A DNA stretch of 19,943 nucleotides, from assembly GCA_947303165.1 (NCBI GenBank), contig CAMYXE010000001.1, positions 1 through 19,943 of the forward strand. The letters run 5' to 3'. The position numbers and the translations under genes are program-made. Below, piece after piece: positions 1-7,765 of this stretch. The DNA comes from an uncultured Pseudomonadota bacterium. GTDB lineage: Bacteria > Pseudomonadota > Alphaproteobacteria > Rs-D84. The notes under the pieces were generated by a model. It had not been told where the DNA came from, did no database searches, and saw only the letters and a program-made list of their open reading frames with translations. Every line of letters starts with the position of its first letter. Within the stretch, counting starts at the first letter, position 1.

Positions 1-2
1 AT

Positions 3-200
3 GACTGGTTTGCATTAAACCTGTATGGTAAGGTGTCATTCTTTGATACCGCGGATGGTAAATCGCTTGATTTCTATGCTACCGAAAACGGTGAATGGAT
101 GGAAAGCGTATCGACAGGTTTGGTTGCGCCGGCTGGTAAAGCAAAATTAGATAATTATAGAGAATGGTCTGTTGGTGCCCAGATTATATTCTACTTCTAA
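3..200 (+). CDS. C-terminal end of an outer-membrane beta-barrel protein (partial, start outside window)
   Basis: An open frame enters from the left edge and ends at TAA 198-200, giving about 65 residues. The visible part alternates polar and hydrophobic/aromatic residues, as in transmembrane beta-strands, and ends in the strand AQIIFYF with a C-terminal phenylalanine. In known outer-membrane proteins this terminal aromatic residue is the signal read by the BAM insertion machinery. A strong terminator follows directly, so this is the last gene of its transcript. The family cannot be named from this fragment; an autotransporter barrel or porin-like protein are both possible. Confidence 0.65.
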   Translation, partial: DWFALNLYGKVSFFDTADGKSLDFYATENGEWMESVSTGLVAPAGKAKLDNYREWSVGAQIIFYF

Positions 201-207
201 TAAGTCG

Positions 208-242
208 ATGCTAACCGGTGATACCGCCGGTTAGCATTTTTG
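208..242 (+). terminator. Rho-independent terminator after the first barrel gene
   Basis: A perfect 11-bp stem pairs 208-218 (atgctaaccgg) with 227-237 (ccggttagcat) around an 8-base loop. It is followed at once by a run of five T (237-241). It lies 7 bases after the stop codon. The next gene starts 21 bases after the T run, so that gene needs read-through or a promoter within this stretch. Confidence 0.9.
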
Positions 243-262
243 TATCCTAAAGGAAATAAAAT

Positions 263-976
263 ATGCGGAAAATTATTGGTGCTTTGTTGGTCTGCTGTGT
301 GTGTTCTTCGGCACAGGCGGTTGATTTGTCACACGATACGTCTGACCCGTTGTTTATGCAGGCACGCACAGGCGTTTTATCAAAAACAAGTTTAGATTAT
401 TTTTCTACTGGATTGCGATTGGGCCAGGATTTGTCTTATGGTTTGACAGACAGGTTTGTATTTGGGGGTCGTGTACATTATCAACAAGATTTTGATGGAA
501 CCCAGGATGGTTTTTCCAGTATAGATTTGGGTGGTATTTACCGCCTGGGGACGGCCAGCGAGACAGAAAGTCATATAATTTATGATGTGTTGATGGGACT
601 TAAATTTGGTGGTTCAGAACGTGTTCGTACACCGGATTATGCGGATTCTACTTATTACGTTGGATTTCGCTTGGGACGGCAATATAGTGGCGTGACATTT
701 GCTGGAACAGTTAAATCTAGTTGGATTTTTGATGATGTGCCACGTGGAATGGCCTTTATAGATTTTATTCCAGAAGTTTATTTTCGTGTATCAAATGATT
801 GGCGTGTTGGTGCGAACTTTGGCCTGCGCAAAGCAACAAATCCACATTATGACGAGGAAACTTTGGGATTATTGGTCGCACGTGAATATGGCCGCACTCA
901 ATATGTTGGACACATTGAATACGCGTTCGAAGCAAATGATATTTCCGCTGGGGCGCGCATAAACATATTGTTTTAA
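263..976 (+). CDS. Small outer-membrane beta-barrel protein, unknown role
   Basis: The 237-residue product begins with a typical Sec signal peptide (MRK, hydrophobic core, cleavage likely after SSAQA near residue 19). The rest has many short amphipathic stretches rich in Gly, Tyr, Phe and Asp, and ends in ARINILF with a C-terminal Phe, as expected for an outer-membrane barrel inserted by BAM. An AAGGA ribosome-binding site lies about 8 bases before ATG 263. It follows another barrel gene ending at 200, so the pair may be related outer-membrane proteins. I recognise no specific family. The stop is 3 bases from the convergent rarA stop. Confidence 0.75.
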   Translation: MRKIIGALLVCCVCSSAQAVDLSHDTSDPLFMQARTGVLSKTSLDYFSTGLRLGQDLSYGLTDRFVFGGRVHYQQDFDGTQDGFSSIDLGGIYRLGTASETESHIIYDVLMGLKFGGSERVRTPDYADSTYYVGFRLGRQYSGVTFAGTVKSSWIFDDVPRGMAFIDFIPEVYFRVSNDWRVGANFGLRKATNPHYDEETLGLLVAREYGRTQYVGHIEYAFEANDISAGARINILF

Positions 977-979
977 AGA

Positions 980-2263
980 CTAATCATTTTGTTTTTTTGT
1001 TCGGGCACGAATTGTATCCCAGTATTCTAGGCGCTTTTTTATTTCGCGTTCAAAACCGCGTTCAATTGGTGTGTAAAAACTTTGGCGCGACATGCTTTCG
1101 GGAAAACAATTTTGGCCACTGCATCCTGATTCTGTATCTGGGTCATATATGTAATCTTTGCCATATCCCAAATTCTTCATCATTTTTGTTGGGGCATTCA
1201 AAATATTTTTGGGAGGCATAAGGTTTGATGTTCTTTTTGCAACTGTATATGATGCAAGTTGTGCACGATAGGCCGAAACACTTTTCGGTGCGGTGCCAAG
1301 ATAGATTACCAATTCTGTCATTGCAATATCACCTTCGGGACTGCCCATGCGTTCATAAATTTGCCACGCCGCCAGTGCCAGTTGCATTGCATTTGGATCT
1401 GCGAGGCCAACGTCTTCCATTGCAAAACGTGTAAGGCGACGAAATATATACATTGGATCTTGGCCGGCCGTCATCATGCGCGCAACCCAATAAAGTGCCG
1501 CATCGGTATCGCTGGCGCGTAATGATTTGTGCACCGCGGAAATCATATTATAATGTTCATCGCCCGATTTATCGGACAAGGGGGCGCGTTTTTGAATTAC
1601 CGAATCCAAATTGTCAGAATTTAATTCTTTTTTGAATTTTGCCGATACGAGATATTCGACAGTATTTAATAAAAACCTTGCATCACCATCAGATATTTCT
1701 GCAAGGTGCGTTTTTGCGTCATCTGTTAAAGGTATCTTTTTATCAAGGTATTGTTCGGCGCGTTCAATTAGTATTAATAAGTCGTCTGTATTTAATGGTT
1801 CCAATACCCCAATATGACAACGTGATAGCAAGGCGTTGTTTAAATTGAAACTTGGATTTTCGGTGGTGGCGCCGATAAAAACAACGGTGCCGTCTTCCAA
1901 ATATGGTAATAATGTGTCCTGTTGTGTTTTATTAAATCTGTGAATTTCGTCTATGAATAACAATGTTCCGCGTCCCAAAGACGCGTTGGTGCGGGCAACC
2001 TCCATTGTCTTTTTTATATCGGCGGTTCCAGAAAATACCGCAGACATTGGAACAAAATCCATATCAACAGAATTTGCCAATGCGCGCGCAATTGTTGTCT
2101 TGCCACATCCCGGTGGTCCCCACAGTAAAAGGTTTGAAAGTTTATGATTATCAACCATACGGCGAATAATACCATTTTCGCCAAGTAAAGCACGCTGGCC
2201 CACAACATCATCAATGGTGTTTGGGCGCATAATATCTGCTAATGGTCGGGTCGTATTAGACAT
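980..2263 (-). CDS. rarA: Replication-associated recombination protein RarA (MgsA), AAA+ ATPase
   Basis: This 427-residue AAA+ protein acts at stalled replication forks and is related to clamp-loader subunits and eukaryotic WRNIP1. Visible motifs are Walker A GPPGCGKT (49-56), Walker B LLFIDEIHRF (D105, E106), the sensor-1 stretch IGATTENPSF (130-139) and an Arg-finger region LLSRC. The C-terminal half carries the family's helical tetramerisation region, with LALAAWQ and YLGTAPKSVSAY. I chose ATG at 2263 (MSNTTRPLADIMRP) because homologues begin just before this segment; a start 20 codons upstream adds an unrelated AT-rich stretch. The stop is TAG. It is divergent from ybeY-lnt and convergent with the barrel gene. 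Confidence 0.95.
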   Translation of the reverse strand: MSNTTRPLADIMRPNTIDDVVGQRALLGENGIIRRMVDNHKLSNLLLWGPPGCGKTTIARALANSVDMDFVPMSAVFSGTADIKKTMEVARTNASLGRGTLLFIDEIHRFNKTQQDTLLPYLEDGTVVFIGATTENPSFNLNNALLSRCHIGVLEPLNTDDLLILIERAEQYLDKKIPLTDDAKTHLAEISDGDARFLLNTVEYLVSAKFKKELNSDNLDSVIQKRAPLSDKSGDEHYNMISAVHKSLRASDTDAALYWVARMMTAGQDPMYIFRRLTRFAMEDVGLADPNAMQLALAAWQIYERMGSPEGDIAMTELVIYLGTAPKSVSAYRAQLASYTVAKRTSNLMPPKNILNAPTKMMKNLGYGKDYIYDPDTESGCSGQNCFPESMSRQSFYTPIERGFEREIKKRLEYWDTIRARTKKQND

Positions 2264-2286
2264 TTTATAATTTATCTTATTTATGA

Positions 2287-2329
2287 TATAATAAATACTA
2301 TTAAATAAATAGCCTGTTGGCAACGGCTA
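2287..2329 (+). promoter_or_regulatory. Possible promoter and 5'-UTR hairpin for the ybeY-lnt gene
   Basis: The rarA / ybeY divergent gap holds a TATAAT at 2287-2292 on the plus strand, but no good -35 box 16-18 bases upstream. Downstream a small hairpin pairs TAGCC (2310-2314) with GGCTA (2325-2329), with inner GTT/AAC pairing. It would sit in a leader of about 60 bases. A GGGGGA ribosome-binding site at about 2347-2352 precedes ATG 2360. The hairpin could be chance in this AT-rich stretch. Confidence 0.35.
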
Positions 2330-2359
2330 AATTAAATTTATAAATAGGGGGATTTTGGC

Positions 2360-4369
2360 ATGCGGGTTTATGTGAATATTGAAGACAAACGGTGGAAAAA
2401 ATATAAAATAGATTTTGATAAAATAGCCAATGCGGCGGTGCTGGCAAAATATAAAGATGCCGAGGTTTCTATTACATTGGTGAATGATAAAGAAATTCAG
2501 AAAATTAATACAAAATACCGCAAGATAAATAAGCCTACGAATGTTTTGTCTTTTGAATTGTCCGATGATGTTTTGTTGGGGGATATATTCATATCACTGG
2601 ATACGGTTATGCGTGAAGCCAAAAATGAAAATATATCTGTGCCGGAACATACCGCACATATGGTTGTTCATGGAATATTGCATTTATTGGGGTATGATCA
2701 TATTAATGATAGCGATGCCAAAAAAATGGAATCCAAGGAAATATCTATCCTGGGAAAATTGGGGTATAAAAATCCATACGCAGACAATGTGTGCAATGAT
2801 ATATCTTGTTGCCCTGGGGAAAAGGTTATTGGACCAACGCGTCGTTTCTTTCACACTGGCTTTGGCAGAACAGTATTGTACGTGTTATGCGGTGCAATTG
2901 CATCGTTGGGTTTTGCGCCTTTTTATATGTGGTGGTGGACGGTAATTGGTATCGGTGGTGCGTATTTGTTAAGCATTAAACATTTGCCGGGACATTCGGG
3001 CATAGGTAAATTTTTCCGTGTGTTCCCGTTTGGCGCATTTTATGCGATGGCGATGTTTTGGTGGGTTCTGCACAGTATATATGTAATTCCAGAACTTGCA
3101 ACACAATTTGCAGTATGGACTGTGCCGGGGCTTTTAGGGATAGGTATTATTGGCGGAATTGTTTTTTCGTTTCCTTTCTTGGCAATTTCGTCTGTACGGG
3201 CAAATCCGGCGTGTAGACCGTTTTTGTTTGCAGCTACTTGGACGTTGATACTCTGGTGTCGTGAATGGGTGTTAACGGGTTTTCCGTGGAATCCAATTTC
3301 CAATATTGCGATTGAAAACGTATATGTTGCTAATTCTATGTCGTTGTATGGCGCATTGGGTTTGACGTTTGTGATTGTTGGCATAATTGCGGCGTTTGCC
3401 GAAATTATAAATAATCGGCGTGGTATTATGAATTGGTTTTCTCTAATCGCATTTTTGTTAATGGGGGTTGGTGGTGTTTTGTATGGTGTAAAAAATATTG
3501 ATAGTGCGACGCAGGGGTGCCAAAATAATTCACCACTTGTTCGTATTGTTCAACCAGCACAAAATGCATCGCAAAAGGCGACGTATTCACGTGTCGCAGC
3601 AATACAGAATGCGCATCATAACATAGGTGTTATGACGTCGATTGCGGCCGCAGAAGGCGAATATGATTTAGCAGTATTTCCCGAGACCGCGTATCCGTTT
3701 GTTGTAACAGATGGTGATATGATAAAAATGGCGAGTATAATTTCAAAACCAGTTATAATTGGTGCGAATTATTATGCAACAGGAAAACTGTATAATTCTT
3801 TGCTTGTTGTAAATTCAGATGGCACAGTTTCCCACGTATACAGTAAATCGCATCTTGTTCCGTTTGGCGAATATAGACCGTTTGGAAATATAATTCCTAC
3901 ACCGGGACAATTGACACCAGGGAATGGTCCAGAATTGATAGAGATAAATGTTGTTGGTAGTAATTTTATTTTTGCACCGGCCATATGTTATGAAATCATC
4001 TTTTCTGACTCATTGATTCCAAATGGACAAACACCGAACGCTATTGTCAATATTACAAATGATAATTGGTTTGGTCAAACGCCTGGGACATATCAACATC
4101 TTGATATGGTTCGTCGTTATGCAATTGAATCAGGTTTACCAATAATTCGTGCAAATTATTCGGGAATAAGCGCGTTTATCGCATCAGATGGTAATATTGT
4201 TGCTGAAATTCCAATTAATCAAGCTGGGCATGTCGATGGAACAGTTTGTGGTGCACATAAAACGGTATATCGTATGTTGGGGCGTGATATGTGCATGATT
4301 ATTTTGTTGATTATTTCATGTCTTGCGGTTATGTGGATTTCTGGGGTTGCGCGTAATCGTGATGCATAA
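2360..4369 (+). CDS. ybeY-lnt: YbeY-Lnt fusion: endoribonuclease YbeY joined to apolipoprotein N-acyltransferase
   Basis: One 669-residue frame encodes two proteins that are normally separate. Residues 1 to about 145 are YbeY, a metal-dependent RNase acting in 16S rRNA maturation and ribosome quality control; its zinc motif HGILHLLGYDH is intact (H104, H108, H114), as is the NVLSFE segment. After a linker of about 25 residues comes Lnt, which adds the third acyl chain to lipoproteins in the inner membrane: several TM helices from about residue 175, then the nitrilase-like domain with the catalytic triad E442 (FPETAYPF), K496 (YSKSHLVPFGEYRPFG) and C543 (PAICYE), and a last TM helix near 640-662. 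No stop and no ATG lies between the domains. In many proteobacteria the genes are neighbours separated by corC; here corC is absent. The RNase would face the cytoplasm, which agrees with Lnt topology. Confidence 0.93.
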   Translation: MRVYVNIEDKRWKKYKIDFDKIANAAVLAKYKDAEVSITLVNDKEIQKINTKYRKINKPTNVLSFELSDDVLLGDIFISLDTVMREAKNENISVPEHTAHMVVHGILHLLGYDHINDSDAKKMESKEISILGKLGYKNPYADNVCNDISCCPGEKVIGPTRRFFHTGFGRTVLYVLCGAIASLGFAPFYMWWWTVIGIGGAYLLSIKHLPGHSGIGKFFRVFPFGAFYAMAMFWWVLHSIYVIPELATQFAVWTVPGLLGIGIIGGIVFSFPFLAISSVRANPACRPFLFAATWTLILWCREWVLTGFPWNPISNIAIENVYVANSMSLYGALGLTFVIVGIIAAFAEIINNRRGIMNWFSLIAFLLMGVGGVLYGVKNIDSATQGCQNNSPLVRIVQPAQNASQKATYSRVAAIQNAHHNIGVMTSIAAAEGEYDLAVFPETAYPFVVTDGDMIKMASIISKPVIIGANYYATGKLYNSLLVVNSDGTVSHVYSKSHLVPFGEYRPFGNIIPTPGQLTPGNGPELIEINVVGSNFIFAPAICYEIIFSDSLIPNGQTPNAIVNITNDNWFGQTPGTYQHLDMVRRYAIESGLPIIRANYSGISAFIASDGNIVAEIPINQAGHVDGTVCGAHKTVYRMLGRDMCMIILLIISCLAVMWISGVARNRDA

Positions 4370-4372
4370 AAT

Positions 4373-4576
4373 TTATTTGCTAAAATAATTTAATATCCAT
4401 ACACGAATAGCAGATGAAAGATTGACGCCAATCTTGCGATTTGCATCTATTTCGCCGATTAACCGTGCGATTGGTATTGAATGTGTTTTTGCAATTTCTT
4501 GTAATGCAGATATAAATTCTGGTTCAAGCGATATGCTTGTTTGGTGCCCAGATAAAGATACAGATATCTTTTTCAT
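4373..4576 (-). CDS. Ribbon-helix-helix domain protein (RHH_4 type)
   Basis: A 67-residue protein with the pattern of the alphaproteobacterial RHH_4 family: a first strand KKISVSLSGHQTSISL, then EPEFISALQEIAKTHS, the turn IARLIGEID, and the ending NLSSAIRVWILNYF. Such proteins are assumed to bind DNA as dimers through the strand; targets are unknown. I chose ATG 4576 because MKKISVSL matches the family start and has GGGGGA upstream; the longer start at 4594 would overlap the previous gene. The preceding SUKH-like gene stops one base before this ATG, so it is the last gene of the operon. It could autoregulate that operon, but this is inference. Confidence 0.82.
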   Translation of the reverse strand: MKKISVSLSGHQTSISLEPEFISALQEIAKTHSIPIARLIGEIDANRKIGVNLSSAIRVWILNYFSK

Positions 4577-4577
4577 G

Positions 4578-5012
4578 TTACATTTTTCCCCCAATTAAAC
4601 AGTCTAACATCGCCCGATACGGGTCTTCATATTTACGCATTATGTTTAAATTCAGATTATCTAGCATCATACAGGTTCCGAATGAGTCAAAGGCGAACCA
4701 AAATAAATCGTTGCGTCCAAACACTGTTTTGCCACGTAACGCCGAAAGATTCGTTAAATCAGAATTAATCTGAAATATGTTTGGAACAGGATATTTCGGT
4801 GGCCTTATAACTTCGTTTGGCCCAAATATATACCCAGTTCCAAGTTTTATTCCGCCGTGTTTCTGATAAAGTTGTGTAATAAATGGTGGCAACATTGCCG
4901 CACGAATTTTTTGTAGATTTAGATTTGTTAAACTAATTTGACCTTGGGTTGCCGGGGGGGCGAATGTGGCGCCACGTTCTTGTAGCATTTGTAAAAAACT
5001 TTCTTCGTTCAT
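4578..5012 (-). CDS. SUKH (SMI1/KNR4)-like protein
   Basis: A 144-residue protein. The segment LPPFITQLYQKHGG (41-54) followed by KLGTGYIFGPNEV matches the SUKH core, which usually shows LP..Y..f....GG then a strand leading to an F.. motif; the later NDLFWFAFDSFGTCMMLD segment fits the second conserved block. In bacteria many SUKH proteins are immunity proteins that bind nuclease toxins of polymorphic toxin systems; others have scaffold roles. The neighbour 10 bases upstream resembles an HNH/WHH nuclease, the typical partner. The coding strand contains a C7 run (plus-strand G7 at 4954-4960, residues about 18-20), unusual for this AT-rich region. The family call rests on pattern recognition only. 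Confidence 0.6.
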   Translation of the reverse strand: MNEESFLQMLQERGATFAPPATQGQISLTNLNLQKIRAAMLPPFITQLYQKHGGIKLGTGYIFGPNEVIRPPKYPVPNIFQINSDLTNLSALRGKTVFGRNDLFWFAFDSFGTCMMLDNLNLNIMRKYEDPYRAMLDCLIGGKM

Positions 5013-5022
5013 GGTTTGCCCC

Positions 5023-5529
5023 TTATGGTTGACGGCGGTTAGCAGCGATATTAACAGACATTTGGCTTAGACGGTCTGCAACTGCATTTCCCCCATTCCC
5101 GGCAAGCGTGGAATGTATGGGTAAATATATTTTTTTATTTGGATTCGGTAACCATACTGTTTCGTTTCCTGATTGTTCGATTATAAATCTATCAAGGTTT
5201 TGTGATAATGGGAATGTGGAACACATAAATAAATTATCTGGACTTAATTTACCTCCCCATATAAGTGGCACACGAAAACGTAAGGATAAATTGTCCGGAA
5301 TTTCTCGGCCCATCAACAAGTTCATGAATTCTTCGCGAGCAAGATTCATAAGTGCCAGTTCTTGAACACAATCAGATAAAGATTTTGTGAATGTGTGGCA
5401 TATCTCTTTATATTGTCTGAACCAATCCTGTGCCACAGCTGTTGCATGTGGCTTTATTTGGACAACTGGCATGTCCGACATTTTTAACTCTGCTAGGCGC
5501 TTTTCGGCGGTTGCCTGGGTCCATTGCAT
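5023..5529 (-). CDS. Hypothetical protein with a degenerate HNH/WHH nuclease-like segment
   Basis: This 168-residue soluble protein has no firm family assignment. Residues 75-100 (REIPDNLSLRFRVPLIWGG then KLSPDNL) resemble the core of HNH/WHH toxin nucleases, where IP....xHHxIPLxxGG..xxxNL is usual, but the His pair is replaced by R84-F85 and so is probably not catalytic. An N-terminal helical part (residues 1-75) and a C-terminal part with LPNPNKKIYLPIHST surround it. The gene starts with ATG overlapping the upstream stop (TAATG at 5529), and the SUKH-like gene follows after 10 bases. The order fits a toxin-like then immunity-like pair, possibly domesticated. The nuclease resemblance is inference; a structural protein unrelated to HNH is possible. 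Confidence 0.45.
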   Translation of the reverse strand: MQWTQATAEKRLAELKMSDMPVVQIKPHATAVAQDWFRQYKEICHTFTKSLSDCVQELALMNLAREEFMNLLMGREIPDNLSLRFRVPLIWGGKLSPDNLFMCSTFPLSQNLDRFIIEQSGNETVWLPNPNKKIYLPIHSTLAGNGGNAVADRLSQMSVNIAANRRQP

Positions 5530-6416
5530 TATTCTTTTCCTATGTAATTGGCAACAGTGCTGATATATGTTGATATTGCATCAAACAAGTCTTTATCAAA
5601 ATCATCTGGTTTGACATTTTTATTTTGATTCATGTATTGACTGAATTCTGCGGTACTGGAAAATGTTGATATTAAATCAGGATCAGTATTTTCTGTATCC
5701 GATGGATTTATTATGCACCCATGAACTGTAAGGTCATTTGCCGTATCACCAAGAGTATCTTCAAACACAGTTAACAATGTTTGAATTGATTGTTGCATGA
5801 TTTCAACAGATGTATCTGATGCACCAACCCAAAGTGTTTGATTGTATCCAAGGGCTAAAATCGGTTCATTTAATTTGCCTATGCGTGTACATGGTTTTAT
5901 CAAATAACCGTTGGACTCAAATACAGAAGTAATTTCTTTTGCCAAATTGTTTTGTGGAATATTTTTTGGTTGTGGCGCCTCGATACGTTGGGTTGGTGTA
6001 GGAAGCTGTTGCTGTGGTTGGGAAATCGGTGCTTTTTTAATTTTCTGTGCGGAACCAGATATTGGTGATCTTGGTCGCACCATTCCCATGTCTGATTGTC
6101 CTGATACGTTTGATGTTGGGGTGGGCGTTGTAGGAATTTGTTGAGGTGCGTTTTGCGGTTGTATTTGAATTTTACGAAAACGTGGCCTGACCAATAAGTA
6201 AAGTCCGACAACAGCCACAGAAATTGCACAAACAAGTGATATATAAAATTCAGGTTTTACATGAGCTTGGCGCGCTTGAAGTCCGGATAAATATTCCCAA
6301 TGTGCAGCAGAAAATATATCAAATCCGTACTTTATATTCATCCAGAATGTCGTAGCTAATGCTACGGTCATTAACCATAAAAGTCCCAATAAAATTTTAT
6401 CAAAATTTCTTTTCAT
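5529..6416 (-). CDS. Two-TM protein with proline-rich linker and C-terminal cytoplasmic domain, unknown function
   Basis: The 295-residue protein has a TM helix near residues 8-27 (LLGLLWLMTVALATTFWM), a short loop, a second TM near 57-77 (FYISLVCAISVAVVGLYLLV), then a long Pro/Gln/Thr-rich linker (about 85-155) and a C-terminal domain of about 140 residues beginning near NNLAKEITSVFESNGYLIKP. Both ends should face the cytoplasm. I recognise no family. It is the first gene of a four-gene minus-strand operon, with its stop overlapping the next start by one base. A TATAAT lies only 9 bases before its ATG, so its mRNA may have almost no 5' leader. It may anchor the HNH-like and SUKH-like partners at the membrane, but nothing proves this. 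Confidence 0.6.
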   Translation of the reverse strand: MKRNFDKILLGLLWLMTVALATTFWMNIKYGFDIFSAAHWEYLSGLQARQAHVKPEFYISLVCAISVAVVGLYLLVRPRFRKIQIQPQNAPQQIPTTPTPTSNVSGQSDMGMVRPRSPISGSAQKIKKAPISQPQQQLPTPTQRIEAPQPKNIPQNNLAKEITSVFESNGYLIKPCTRIGKLNEPILALGYNQTLWVGASDTSVEIMQQSIQTLLTVFEDTLGDTANDLTVHGCIINPSDTENTDPDLISTFSSTAEFSQYMNQNKNVKPDDFDKDLFDAISTYISTVANYIGKE

Positions 6417-6425
6417 TTTGCTTAA

Positions 6426-6431
6426 ATTATA
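6426..6431 (-). promoter_or_regulatory. Consensus -10 box for the 6416-to-4373 operon
   Basis: The plus strand reads attata here, so the minus strand has TATAAT. Only 9 bases (ttaagcaaa) separate it from ATG 6416. With the usual 6-8 base distance to the transcript start, the mRNA would begin 1-3 bases before the start codon. The -35 region (about 6449-6454) is poor. There is no ribosome-binding site between box and ATG, which agrees with leaderless or near-leaderless translation. Confidence 0.45.
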
Positions 6432-6459
6432 TCATATTTATGGTAAAGTTAAAAGTATT

Positions 6460-7143
6460 ATGATAAAAACAGATTATATTTTTGATGATATAGATAGCAT
6501 GTTAGGTATGTGGGTTCCAGATTCAGATACAGACATATCTGAACTTGCCCAGGCATCGGATTCGGCGGTCGCGAAAAAAATATCAATGGTATCTGTCCCT
6601 GTGGGAGTTGCAGAAAAGGTGTGGCCGTGGATTGAACACGATAATGTAAAAATTTTGACACGTTTACAATTTGATTTAACTGAAAATGCATCACCCAATG
6701 ATATGATGTCGAATCTTGCGATGAATGCTATGGATGCATTTAAACATGGTGCATCGGGTGTTCAGGTATTTTTATCGCGTTCAATGATATCTGATTTTAT
6801 AAATGCGCTTTTGCCTGTGCGTGATAGTTTGTTTTTTGAAAGATTTTTTTCAATTGCGTTAAATATTGATGATGTGCCTGATTCGGAATGGGAAAATATT
6901 TTTGCTTTGTTGGCGAAGGTTCGACCAAATGCTTTGCTGATAACCGCGGAGGGCGATTCGTTTAATCCGAAATCAGATTTCACGGGGCGAATTTTTGGTA
7001 TGTTAGAAAAATGGAATGGTAATATGGCATTGCACGTAATGTTTGGTAGAAATATGATGAAGGTTAGTCAAACACTACGCCTTATGCAAAAAATGCGCCC
7101 AGAATTGGTAGATAAGTTTCGTGTATTTACTTTGGCAAACTAA
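6460..7143 (+). CDS. Hypothetical 227-residue soluble protein
   Basis: I do not recognise this protein. It has no signal peptide or TM helix. It alternates predicted strands and helices, for example VKILTRLQFDL, then an Asn/Met-rich helix ending in FKHGASGVQVFLS, FFSIALNIDD, and ANALLITAEGD-like strand ends, which would suit a partial TIM-barrel or Rossmann-like alpha/beta fold. ATG 6460 was preferred over the upstream TTG at 6418 because the extra 14 residues overlap the promoter region and look non-coding. Its last 17 bases overlap the convergent trmB gene. Codon use looks like that of its neighbours, so it is probably a real gene. Confidence 0.6.
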   Translation: MIKTDYIFDDIDSMLGMWVPDSDTDISELAQASDSAVAKKISMVSVPVGVAEKVWPWIEHDNVKILTRLQFDLTENASPNDMMSNLAMNAMDAFKHGASGVQVFLSRSMISDFINALLPVRDSLFFERFFSIALNIDDVPDSEWENIFALLAKVRPNALLITAEGDSFNPKSDFTGRIFGMLEKWNGNMALHVMFGRNMMKVSQTLRLMQKMRPELVDKFRVFTLAN

Positions 7144-7759
7144 TAACAATATATCTTGGTTCTGTTGTATGTGCCATATTTTTCTGTTGATATCGTGTAG
7201 TTATAATCTCTGTGACATTTGTATTAATATCTAGATTGGAATTGGCTATTTGGCTTAAAATCCAATCGTAATATTCCCAGTGGTCTGTACCGATGATGAT
7301 TTTCCCATTTGGTGCCAAATGTTTAATCAAAGACATAATAAAATCATGATTTAACAGACGACGTTTTTCATGGCGTGCCTTGGGCCAGGGATCCGGATGT
7401 AAAATCCAAATTTCAGAAAATTGGAATTTATTTTTATCAAGAATTAAACGAACATCATCTGGCCAAACACGTATGTTTTTATATTCTGGTTTAATGGTAT
7501 TATTATCATCTGATATAGCCGAGAGCAGGGCGGCAACACCATTCACAAAGGGTTCTGCACCAAGAACAATTTTATCTGGGTTTGCAACGGCCAATTCCCG
7601 CATGTGTTCGCCGGCCCCAAATCCAATTTCCAAAATGTCTGCATTTTCGGTTTTTTGTGGGGCAAGTCGTGGTAATACGTTTTTTATTAGCCATTCTTTG
7701 CGAATCGATAATTTTTTGCCATGACGGCGACCAAATGTTCTTATTTCTTGTTTTTCCAT
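7127..7759 (-). CDS. trmB: tRNA (guanine-N7-)-methyltransferase TrmB
   Basis: This 210-residue SAM-dependent enzyme makes m7G at position 46 of tRNAs. The visible family features are the N-terminal RTFGRRHGKKL, the SAM loop LEIGFGAGEH, AEPFVNGV, the signature HPDPWPKARHEKRRL and the C-terminal TRYQQK region. ATG 7759 (MEKQEIRTFG) gives the usual length; an upstream start at 7813 would overlap the divergent gltX start. A TATACT lies 6 bases before this ATG, so the transcript may be leaderless. It is divergent from gltX with 45 bases between starts, and its 3' end overlaps the convergent hypothetical gene. Confidence 0.95.
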   Translation of the reverse strand: MEKQEIRTFGRRHGKKLSIRKEWLIKNVLPRLAPQKTENADILEIGFGAGEHMRELAVANPDKIVLGAEPFVNGVAALLSAISDDNNTIKPEYKNIRVWPDDVRLILDKNKFQFSEIWILHPDPWPKARHEKRRLLNHDFIMSLIKHLAPNGKIIIGTDHWEYYDWILSQIANSNLDINTNVTEIITTRYQQKNMAHTTEPRYIVISLPK

Positions 7760-7765
7760 AATATT

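Noticed and set aside
2264..2323. Longer RarA with 20 extra N-terminal residues
   Set aside because: The extension is AT-rich, overlaps the divergent promoter region, and does not resemble RarA starts.
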